A stretch of DNA of 5,537 nucleotides from Gammaproteobacteria bacterium (GTDB lineage Bacteria; Pseudomonadota; Gammaproteobacteria; Xanthomonadales; Marinicellaceae), in contig JAUHZH010000172.1 of the NCBI GenBank assembly GCA_030426065.1, positions 1 to 5,537 on the forward strand, in the 5' to 3' direction. Under the pieces are notes generated by a model. The model was given only the letters and a program-made list of their open reading frames with translations. It had not been told where the DNA came from and made no database searches. Positions 1 to 5,537 of the stretch are shown one piece after another. Position 1 is the first letter of the stretch. Each line of letters starts with the position of its first letter. A program made the translations under genes and the position numbers.

Positions 1-2
1 CT

Positions 3-356
3 GAAAAGGGGGTTGAGGAAATCATCGTCACCGATGGTGGTTTGCCTGATCATTACATGAACTTGCACACGGCAGAAATGCTGACTGAAGCGGGTCCTTG
101 GGGGTCACGTTTTCCTGAACCTGTTTTTGATGATTGGTTTGTCATTAAGATGAAGAAGGAAGTGGGACAGGGACACTGCCGCTTGCAACTACAAACCAGT
201 GATGGGCACAAAAAAATTGGCGCCATAGCTTTCCGCATGCATCCCAATGAATTTCCAGAAATTGATGACAGGGTTCGGATTTGTTATCATGTTTCTTGTA
301 ATCACTTCAATGGCCGCTCTCAACTCCAAATCATGGTCAAACAACTCCTTCTATAA
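3..356 (+). CDS. recJ: RecJ single-stranded-DNA-specific 5'-3' exonuclease, C-terminal end (5' truncated by window)
   Basis: RecJ degrades single-stranded DNA 5' to 3' in the cytoplasm and serves RecF-pathway recombination, mismatch repair and base-excision repair. Only the last 117 residues are here, and the frame is open to the left edge. They match the C-terminal OB-like domain of proteobacterial RecJ. There is an IIVTDGGL strand near residue 7 of the fragment, then the hallmark AGPWG (residues 30-34) followed by FPEPVFDD, as in E. coli AGPWGHAFPEPLFDG. After that come GQGHCRLQL (E. coli GERHLKVMV), IGAIAF (E. coli LDGIAF), and a closing CNHFNGRSQLQIMV aligning with INEFRGNRSLQLII. The DHH/DHHA1 catalytic part lies outside the window, so activity cannot be judged. 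The frame ends with TAA at 354-356 at the family's usual C-terminus. In E. coli recJ is followed by prfB; here a surface-protein gene follows after 146 bases, so recJ is probably the last gene of its transcript. Confidence 0.95.
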   Translation, partial: EKGVEEIIVTDGGLPDHYMNLHTAEMLTEAGPWGSRFPEPVFDDWFVIKMKKEVGQGHCRLQLQTSDGHKKIGAIAFRMHPNEFPEIDDRVRICYHVSCNHFNGRSQLQIMVKQLLL

Positions 357-374
357 CCACAGAACAATGCATTC

Positions 375-396
375 TTTTGAGACTTGTCTCTCAAAA
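375..396. repeat. 8-bp perfect inverted repeat downstream of recJ
   Basis: TTTTGAGA (375-382) is followed by a 6-base loop and its exact reverse complement TCTCAAAA (389-396), starting 18 bases after the recJ stop. The position suits the 3' end of the recJ transcript. The stem is AT-rich, and the sequence after it on the plus strand is TAATTAAAAAG, with no T-run, so it is not a canonical intrinsic terminator. It may be a weak terminator, an mRNA 3'-end stabilising hairpin, or chance. Confidence 0.4.
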
Positions 397-491
397 TAAT
401 TAAAAAGCACTGATAAATCATTGTTTTTGTGGCGACTACGGGTCACAATAATTAGCTACAGCTGTTAATTAATCATTGGAAAAGGAAGAAA

Positions 492-499
492 AGAGGTGA
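492..499 (+). promoter_or_regulatory. Ribosome binding site of the autotransporter gene
   Basis: AGAGGTGA lies a few bases upstream of the ATG at 503 and complements the 16S rRNA 3' end well. It fixes the start codon: the protein beginning there has a textbook signal peptide, and the first mature residues follow directly. Confidence 0.8.
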
Positions 500-502
500 A
501 CC

Positions 503-571
503 ATGGTTAGCAAGACAATAAAAAGTTTGGGTATCTGGGTGTGTTTGTTGTTGAGTCCGGTGGCTTGGGCA
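503..571 (+). other. Sec signal peptide, residues 1-23
   Basis: The N-terminus has a basic n-region (K4, K7), a hydrophobic core GIWVCLLL (10-17) and a c-region ending P-V-A-W-A. This gives an A-x-A-type cleavage site between A23 and Q24. The cysteine at 14 lies inside the hydrophobic core and is not followed by a suitable lipobox arrangement, so signal peptidase I rather than lipoprotein processing is expected. It is short, without the extended N-terminal region seen in some large autotransporters. Confidence 0.9.
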
Positions 572-3500
572 CAACCTGACTTAACGCTTTTTCCATTGTC
601 CAACCCCTATCAATTCCCTGACAACGGTCAAGTGAATACGATTGAATTTCAAGTGGAAAACAATGGCACCACTGATGCCACGGATGGGGCCACTTTGGAC
701 ATTGATTTACAAAACAGTCTGATGGAGTTCACTGGCGATTTCTTCTTTGGCAATTGGAGTTGCACTCAACTGAACCCTCAGGCGATGAGTTGTCAATATT
801 TCAACAGTGTCGTCATTGGAAGCAATGTCTTGCTTGAGGTCCCAGTATTGGCACAACCTGGTCAATTCAATGCAGTGGTTTCTGCCACAGTCAATGATGA
901 AAGTGGAGGAGAAACCAATTTAACGGACAACAACACATCATTTGGTGTGAATTATGTGGCTGCAGGCCCTCTACCTGATCTGACCACTTCCATGGCTTTC
1001 GCGCCTGGCTTCGGCAATCCGTTTGATCCAGTTGATCCCATAGAGATTGATGTAACGGTCACCAACAACGGTGACGATGGGAGCAACATCGTTATGCTGT
1101 TTGACGGCGAGAACTTCAATTTTAACCAACCAGCGAGTGACCCGAACTGTTTTTTTGGTCAAAATGGCATTGAATGTAATGCTTCATTTCTTGCAGCGAG
1201 CCAGTCGATCACTTTTCGAGTTGCTGGAGTGGTTGATCAGTTGGCACCCAATGGTATGTACAACCTCAACGCCGATGCCAATTCGACGGACGGAGAAGCC
1301 TTCCCTTCAGATAACATGTCATCCATGACCTATATTGTAGGGCCTGTGGGCAGCCCTGAAATCGACATCGATAAGTTCGTTTGGGACGGAGACAACAACG
1401 TCGGTCCAGTCACCAATTTACCTCAAAATGGCGTGGCTGAGTATTTGGTGTACCTCAATAACACGGGAACAGGGGATGCAACAAATGTCGATTTGACAGA
1501 CACTTTGCCTCCGGGGGTTACATTTGATGCCACATTGAATGGGGGTGTCAATCCACAGTATTATCAAGACATGATTGGTAATTGTGTGTTCACGGGGAGT
1601 ACTTTAACGTGCAATGTGCCCACCGTGGCTGCTGGTGCGACTCAAAACTTGGTCAAGATTTTTGCCCGCGTGACGGGAACTCCGGGCAATGTGGTGACTA
1701 ACACGGCAACCACCACTTTTTCAGATGGCAACCCTGGCAACAACTCAGCCGATGCCACTTTCACGATTGATCCGGCGCCAGTCCCTGCTGATTTGAGTGC
1801 TTCGATAGTTACACCGCAAAGCACTTACAATGTGGGTGATACCATACCCATCACAGCAGATGTTTCAAACCTCACAGCCGGAGTCAATGTTGACTCGATT
1901 CAAATGACGGTCAATTTACTGACTGAAACCAGTTTTCAAAATGTTGCTGCAGATCCCATATTCACATGTTCTCATGATGGATCTCAAACAGGTGGTGTGG
2001 TCACGTGCCTGAGCAATGCCAACTTCCTCAACGGTGGTGCCACTGCGTCAATCAACATTGATGCCCTCGCCATACAAGACACGGGCGGCTTGGCCAATTT
2101 GACTGGTACAGTGTCAAGTTCGAACAACACAGATCCTAACAATGCCAACGACAGTCCCACCACCCCAATTCAGATTTTTGGTGCACCCAATGACTTTTTC
2201 ATCACCAAAACGGCTTCAGTCAACAACGCCTTGGTGGGTGATAACTTTGATTTTCAATTCCAAGTGGGCCATTCGGTGACACCTGGTTCTGATGCTTTCG
2301 ATGTGACCATTCAAGACAATTTACCTCCAGAGGTCAGTTATCAAGGTTTCACTGATCAATCGACCAATGTGAACTTCAGCTGTGCACACGATGGCTCTCC
2401 AACCGGTGGCCTGGTCACATGTGATACCAATAGCAGCGCGTTTTCTTTCGGAAGCACGGCCGATATTTTGATTCATGTGACGGCTGAAAGTGACGGCACA
2501 ATCAACAATACAGCAACCGTTACTTCAGTCTCAGATCCTGATGGCTCCACGGGTAACAACACCAGCAAAACCGGTGTGGTGATAAACATTCCATTCACCA
2601 CCGTTGCCATCAACAAACAGGCGATGCTGGGAGGGCAAGTCGTGAGTGATGTGCCATATGGCAGCACATTCACATATCAACTGGACATCACCAACACCGG
2701 TGCGAATGACGTCATCAACTTGAATGTTTATGATTTGCTGCCCAATGACGTGACTTTGAACGGCTACCAAGCCAGTGCCAATTGGACCTGTACCGACTTT
2801 CCTGACTCAGGACAGACCCGGGTGGACTGTTTGTACAATGGCAACATGCCGACTTCAGCGAATGAGTCCATCACAATTGACGTCACAGCGACCAACAACA
2901 CCGCTGTGACCATCATCAACAACCAGATGGATGCGTCAGCCTATAACTTCACGGCTGCTCAATCGGCATTCAACACCATCAATTTAGTCGCCCCAGGCCT
3001 GAATTTGGATCTGGTGCAAAACCCAGACCCAGTCGATGCCGGTGCCCAATTTGATTATCAAGTGACCGTAGACAACACGGGAACGCAAGACCTGACAGCC
3101 GTCGTGGTTGATTTGGATGTGCCCAATGGCATCAGTTATGTGTCTGCCACATCGAGTGTGGGCAGCTGTACTGAGAATGCAGGCACCGTAAATTGTCCCT
3201 TGGGTTTGTTGGTTACCGGTGGCACTGCCAACATCACCGTCACAGCACAAGCACCCGCCAATCCTGATCCGAATGACAGCTATGATTTTCACGCTTATGG
3301 TCAATCACCTGATTTGCCTGCAACGGTGTCCGATTTCATTCCAACCAACATCACGCCACCACCGATGCCGAATTTCCAACTCTCTTTGAGCGCCAACGGC
3401 ACGCAAGTCATGCAAGGGGCTGCCAGTACATTGAGTTATGACATGCAAAACACGGGGAATGTCCCTCTGGATCCCATCAACTTGCAGTTGGACGTGGCAC

Positions 3501-5537
3501 CGGGTTTCAGTATCAACAACCAAACCAACAGCAACATGACCTGTCAGTTGAATGGGCTGGTGCTGACATGTCAAAACCAAACGCCGTTGGCGGTCGGCGG
3601 TACGTTGCAGGGAACCTTGGAAATACAGGCTGGCAATGCAACCGGTGGACAACAACATCAATTGCAAGTCACCGCTAACGGCAACACACAGACAGCCAAC
3701 TACAACCAAACCATCATTCCACGTCAAAATGTTTTTGTCGATGTGGCTTTAACTCAATCGGCTTCTGTAACACAAATAGGCATTGGCCAACCATTTGACT
3801 ACAGCTTCACTATTCAAAATGTGGGCAACCGGATTGCACAAAACATGACATTGACAGACACTTTACCAGCAGGCGTCATCTTTGATGGCTATAACGGCAC
3901 GGGATGGCATTGTCAAGGTACCGACACGATACAGTGCAGCCACCCAGGACCTTTGGCCATTGGCGCCACAATGGACGGACCCACTTTGGCGGTTACATCG
4001 CCTGCCAGCTCAGGTACCATCGATAACCAAGCCACACTGTCTGTGGCCGGTGACATAGACACCAGCAACAACACCAGCAGTGTTTCGGTATTGGTTGGGC
4101 AAACCACACAGTACCAATCTGATTTGTTGATCAATAAAACCGCTTCTGCTGACCAAATAACCGCAGGTGAACCATTGAATTGGACCATTGAAGTGACCAA
4201 TGCGGGACCTGATGTGGCTGTTGAATTCACCATTACAGACCAGTTCCCTCAAGGGTTTGTTGCCGATGGCATCATCTCTGACAATGGCTTGAACTGCGTT
4301 ATGATGTCTGATTCTTTGTTGTGTGATGGCCAGTTGTTGACCATTGGAGACAACAAACAAGTGGTGATTCAGGGGCATGTCGATGCCGCCTACCAAGGCA
4401 TGATGATGAACCAAGCATTGGGCTTGATCACAGGCACAGACCCAGACACCAACAACAACCAGGCAAGTGCACAAGTCAATGTGTTGCCACATCAAAACAA
4501 TGTGGCCGATTTGTCAGTGGGTGTGTCTGCCGATCAGTCACAGATTATTCAAGGCAACTCGTTTTTGTTGGATGTCACGGTGGGTAATGCAGGGCCCGAC
4601 CCAGGGCAGATGGTTGCTTTGGACATCCAGATACAAGGTTTGATTGATCAGGTGGCTGTTTTGTCTCCCTTGGGATGGCAATGCCAAACTGCAGGAGGTC
4701 AAGTGACTTGTGTGTTACCTACAGACTTGGCCGATGGTACGTCTCAAGTGCTGTCTTTTGAAGTGCAAACGCAGCAGGTGGTACAAACGGCTGAAGCCAT
4801 CGTTGTAGTGGCCAATGTTTCTGCAGCCTCACAAGATGACAACATGAGCAACAACCAAGCCATCTTGAGTACTGATGTCAGTCGGACACCGACAGAAGAC
4901 GAATTTTTGCAGCACATGCAAGATGTGATGGGGTCGATGGATGCACAGACTGATCAAGCGATCAGAAACGTCGCTTCATATTGTGCACGTCAATACCATT
5001 GGGCAATTGAAGATGGTGTATGTGATGTGGTTTGGAATGCCACTTCAGCAGATCATGGTGACATGCATGACATGATGCGAGAAATCACACCCAATGAAGT
5101 GTTGGGACAGTCCAATTCGGCCGCTGAAATCATCACTTCACAATTCAGTAACATCGATGCCCGATTGTCTGAGTTGCGCGGCGGTGGAGGTGGTCTGAGT
5201 TTGTCTGGATTGCGTGCCACTTACGGAAATGAATCCATTCCTCTAGGGATGTTGGCTTATTTGAATGCCGAAGAGGGTGAGCAAGGCAATGCCGTCAATG
5301 ACTTTGTTTCTCCTTGGGGGTTCTTTATCAATGGTACGGTTTCCATGGGTGAACGAGACAAAACCGGCCGTGAGTTAGGATTTGATTTCGACACTTATGG
5401 CATCACAGCTGGCTTGGATTATCGCTTGAGTCACAACAAAGTGTTGGGTGTGGCATTGGGTTATGCCAACTTTGACTCTGAAATTGAGGATGAAGCCAAA
5501 ATGCAGTCAGATGGTTTGACTTTGACTGGGTATGGAT
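503..5537 (+). CDS. Giant DUF11/Ig-like repeat autotransporter (type Va), 3' truncated by window
   Basis: This protein is predicted to be exported by Sec, inserted in the outer membrane by its C-terminal barrel, and to display a long repeat rod outside the cell. The visible 1678 residues comprise a signal peptide (1-23), eleven DUF11/Ig-like repeats (about 24-1459), a linker (about 1460-1599), and the start of an autotransporter barrel (about 1600 on, with WGFFINGTVSMGERD, YGITAGLDYRL and GVALGYANF strands). DUF11 character is clearest in segments such as LTDTLPPGVTF (331-341) and LTDTLPAGVIF (1117-1127), and in NTG/NAGP turns. Every repeat has exactly two close cysteines, and Lys and Arg are almost absent from the repeats. 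ATG 503 is chosen because of the RBS and signal peptide. No stop or frameshift occurs in the window; about 200 more residues are expected to complete the barrel. No protease, hydrolase or other enzymatic domain was recognised, so adhesion or surface contact is the likely role, by inference only. An RTX or inverse-autotransporter identity is excluded by the domain order and the barrel motifs. Confidence 0.9.
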   Translation, partial: MVSKTIKSLGIWVCLLLSPVAWAQPDLTLFPLSNPYQFPDNGQVNTIEFQVENNGTTDATDGATLDIDLQNSLMEFTGDFFFGNWSCTQLNPQAMSCQYFNSVVIGSNVLLEVPVLAQPGQFNAVVSATVNDESGGETNLTDNNTSFGVNYVAAGPLPDLTTSMAFAPGFGNPFDPVDPIEIDVTVTNNGDDGSNIVMLFDGENFNFNQPASDPNCFFGQNGIECNASFLAASQSITFRVAGVVDQLAPNGMYNLNADANSTDGEAFPSDNMSSMTYIVGPVGSPEIDIDKFVWDGDNNVGPVTNLPQNGVAEYLVYLNNTGTGDATNVDLTDTLPPGVTFDATLNGGVNPQYYQDMIGNCVFTGSTLTCNVPTVAAGATQNLVKIFARVTGTPGNVVTNTATTTFSDGNPGNNSADATFTIDPAPVPADLSASIVTPQSTYNVGDTIPITADVSNLTAGVNVDSIQMTVNLLTETSFQNVAADPIFTCSHDGSQTGGVVTCLSNANFLNGGATASINIDALAIQDTGGLANLTGTVSSSNNTDPNNANDSPTTPIQIFGAPNDFFITKTASVNNALVGDNFDFQFQVGHSVTPGSDAFDVTIQDNLPPEVSYQGFTDQSTNVNFSCAHDGSPTGGLVTCDTNSSAFSFGSTADILIHVTAESDGTINNTATVTSVSDPDGSTGNNTSKTGVVINIPFTTVAINKQAMLGGQVVSDVPYGSTFTYQLDITNTGANDVINLNVYDLLPNDVTLNGYQASANWTCTDFPDSGQTRVDCLYNGNMPTSANESITIDVTATNNTAVTIINNQMDASAYNFTAAQSAFNTINLVAPGLNLDLVQNPDPVDAGAQFDYQVTVDNTGTQDLTAVVVDLDVPNGISYVSATSSVGSCTENAGTVNCPLGLLVTGGTANITVTAQAPANPDPNDSYDFHAYGQSPDLPATVSDFIPTNITPPPMPNFQLSLSANGTQVMQGAASTLSYDMQNTGNVPLDPINLQLDVAPGFSINNQTNSNMTCQLNGLVLTCQNQTPLAVGGTLQGTLEIQAGNATGGQQHQLQVTANGNTQTANYNQTIIPRQNVFVDVALTQSASVTQIGIGQPFDYSFTIQNVGNRIAQNMTLTDTLPAGVIFDGYNGTGWHCQGTDTIQCSHPGPLAIGATMDGPTLAVTSPASSGTIDNQATLSVAGDIDTSNNTSSVSVLVGQTTQYQSDLLINKTASADQITAGEPLNWTIEVTNAGPDVAVEFTITDQFPQGFVADGIISDNGLNCVMMSDSLLCDGQLLTIGDNKQVVIQGHVDAAYQGMMMNQALGLITGTDPDTNNNQASAQVNVLPHQNNVADLSVGVSADQSQIIQGNSFLLDVTVGNAGPDPGQMVALDIQIQGLIDQVAVLSPLGWQCQTAGGQVTCVLPTDLADGTSQVLSFEVQTQQVVQTAEAIVVVANVSAASQDDNMSNNQAILSTDVSRTPTEDEFLQHMQDVMGSMDAQTDQAIRNVASYCARQYHWAIEDGVCDVVWNATSADHGDMHDMMREITPNEVLGQSNSAAEIITSQFSNIDARLSELRGGGGGLSLSGLRATYGNESIPLGMLAYLNAEEGEQGNAVNDFVSPWGFFINGTVSMGERDKTGRELGFDFDTYGITAGLDYRLSHNKVLGVALGYANFDSEIEDEAKMQSDGLTLTGYG
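572..4879 (+). repeat. Array of eleven tandem DUF11/Ig-like domains (passenger)
   Basis: Divergent repeats, with approximate residue limits: R1 24-157, R2 158-283, R3 284-427, R4 428-561, R5 562-698, R6 699-831, R7 832-956, R8 957-1075, R9 1076-1204, R10 1205-1334, R11 1335-1459. A typical repeat opens with an acidic strand (PDL, ADL, SDL), then a G-x-x-F/L strand, an N-[TNA]-G turn, a T-D-x-[LF]-P-x-[GEV] turn, a two-cysteine hairpin, a strand-rich stretch and often a D-x-[DN]-x-x-N-N loop at the end. Cysteine pairs are C87/C97, C216/C225, C361/C370, C489/C502, C627/C640, C763/C776, C889/C898, C1014/C1023, C1137/C1145, C1265/C1274 and C1394/C1403. R3, R5, R6, R9 and R10 look most like canonical DUF11; R1, R2, R8 and R11 are more degenerate. 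A proline-rich joint (TPPPMP, 951-956) separates R7 from R8. Boundaries are my estimate and could shift by about ten residues. Confidence 0.8.
1961..2431 (+). repeat. Near-identical cysteine hairpins in adjacent repeats R4 and R5
   Basis: Residues 487-505 and 625-643 share the pattern F-[ST]-C-[SA]-HDGS-x-TGG-[VL]-VTC. The DNA encoding them (1961-2017 and 2375-2431) is also similar, including GATGG.TCTC.AAC and TGGTCAC.TG. The flanking parts of R4 and R5 are much more diverged, so the match is local to the cysteine loop. The spacing within each pair is 13 residues, the longest class in this protein. Confidence 0.75.
4880..5299 (+). other. Linker between passenger and barrel, with cysteine pair and Gly5 run
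   Basis: Residues about 1460-1599 differ sharply from the repeats. Arg reappears (1461, 1488, 1496, 1526, 1554, 1559, 1571), and residues 1465-1558 look largely helical. C1494 and C1507 are 13 apart. REITPNEVLGQ (1526-1536) followed by a region ending in FSNIDARLSELR resembles the segment that precedes the barrel in many proteobacterial autotransporters, where a helix threads the barrel pore. Five glycines at 1560-1564 (5180-5194) lead into LSLSGL. A role as passenger-barrel junction is inferred from position and family resemblance; no processing site can be named. Confidence 0.65.
5300..5537 (+). other. Autotransporter beta-barrel domain, N-terminal ~79 residues
   Basis: From about residue 1600 the sequence alternates amphipathic strands and short turns: SPWGFFINGTVSMGERD, then ELGFDFDTYGITAGLDYRLS, then KVLGVALGYANFDSEIED, then DGLTLTGYG. 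The GFDFDTYGITAGLDYRL segment, the GVALGYA segment and the opening WGFF strand are typical of the autotransporter barrel family (PF03797-type), which normally spans about 250-280 residues and ends in an aromatic residue. Only about the first third is in the window. The terminal strand that BamA recognises is beyond the right edge. Confidence 0.88.

Larger units (their letters stand above)
357..502 (+). promoter_or_regulatory. Intergenic region, probable promoter and leader of the autotransporter gene
   Basis: This is the only non-coding stretch in the window, 146 bases between recJ and the large surface-protein gene. It is AT-rich relative to the coding sequence. No strong sigma-70 promoter stands out. 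The best pair I can see is TTGTGG (427-432) and TAATTA (449-454) with a 16-base spacer, which is weak. A second AT-rich block, TTAATTAA, lies at 465-472. A separate promoter is plausible because recJ and a secreted giant protein have unrelated roles, but this rests on context rather than a clear motif. No tRNA, small ORF or riboswitch was recognised. Confidence 0.3.

Noticed and set aside
375..396. Canonical intrinsic terminator after recJ
   Set aside because: The stem is AT-rich and not followed by a T-run, so only an inverted repeat is claimed.
428..447. CRP-like half-sites TGTGG and TCACA
   Set aside because: They are separated by 10 bases; a CRP site needs 6 between TGTGA and TCACA, and one half-site is also mismatched.
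1150..1156. Run of seven T inside the autotransporter gene, as a possible phase-variation tract
   Set aside because: Seven bases is too short for a convincing slippage tract, and a similar run of seven A (210-216) occurs in the recJ housekeeping gene. The frame is intact through both.
1071..1328. 85-codon plus-strand open frame in another phase
   Set aside because: It lies inside the large reading frame, which continues intact through it with a sensible R2 sequence and both R2 cysteines.
2984..3727. Two adjoining minus-strand open frames (106 and 140 codons)
   Set aside because: Both are antisense to R6-R8 and have low-complexity His/Arg/Gln/Val-rich products typical of a reverse reading of Asn/Thr/Asp-rich repeats.
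4010..4495. 161-codon open frame on the minus strand
   Set aside because: It is fully antisense to repeats R9-R10 of the autotransporter. The product is not recognisable as a protein family and the plus-strand frame is unambiguous. Long minus-strand frames are expected from this gene's repetitive codon use.

Overview
The window comes from a Gram-negative bacterium, most likely a gammaproteobacterium. Two things point there: the C-terminus of a proteobacterial-type RecJ (with the AGPWG..FPEP.F motif known from the E. coli protein) and a surface protein ending in an outer-membrane autotransporter barrel. Base composition is moderate, Leu is often TTG, and the surface protein is rich in Asn, Asp, Gln and Thr. 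This resembles marine gammaproteobacteria that encode many DUF11-type surface proteins (Marinicella-like), but that genus guess is an inference from overall style and is weak.

Layout. Positions 1-356 hold the last 117 codons of recJ, a single-strand-specific 5'-3' DNA exonuclease. Positions 357-502 are a 146-base intergenic stretch with an 8-bp inverted repeat just after recJ, AT-rich promoter-like sequence and a good ribosome binding site. Positions 503-5537 are one uninterrupted plus-strand reading frame of 1678 codons that runs off the right edge. It fills 91% of the window.

The large protein reads, in order: a Sec signal peptide (residues 1-23); eleven tandem DUF11/Ig-like beta-sandwich repeats of about 120-145 residues (about 24-1459); a linker that looks mostly helical, with its own cysteine pair and a five-glycine run (about 1460-1599); and the first ~79 residues of a type Va autotransporter beta-barrel (from about 1600). 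The expected product is a long rod of stacked Ig-like domains displayed at the cell surface by its own barrel, plausibly an adhesin or other surface-contact protein. The ligand cannot be read from the sequence.

The most notable features are all in this protein. Each of the eleven repeats carries exactly two cysteines, always 8-13 residues apart, and the passenger has no others. The mature passenger has only 12 Lys+Arg in about 1436 residues, with one stretch of 300 residues lacking both. The charge pattern changes abruptly where the linker begins. I see no mobile element, CRISPR array, RNA gene or multi-gene system. All sizeable minus-strand open frames lie antisense to the two plus-strand genes and look like shadows.
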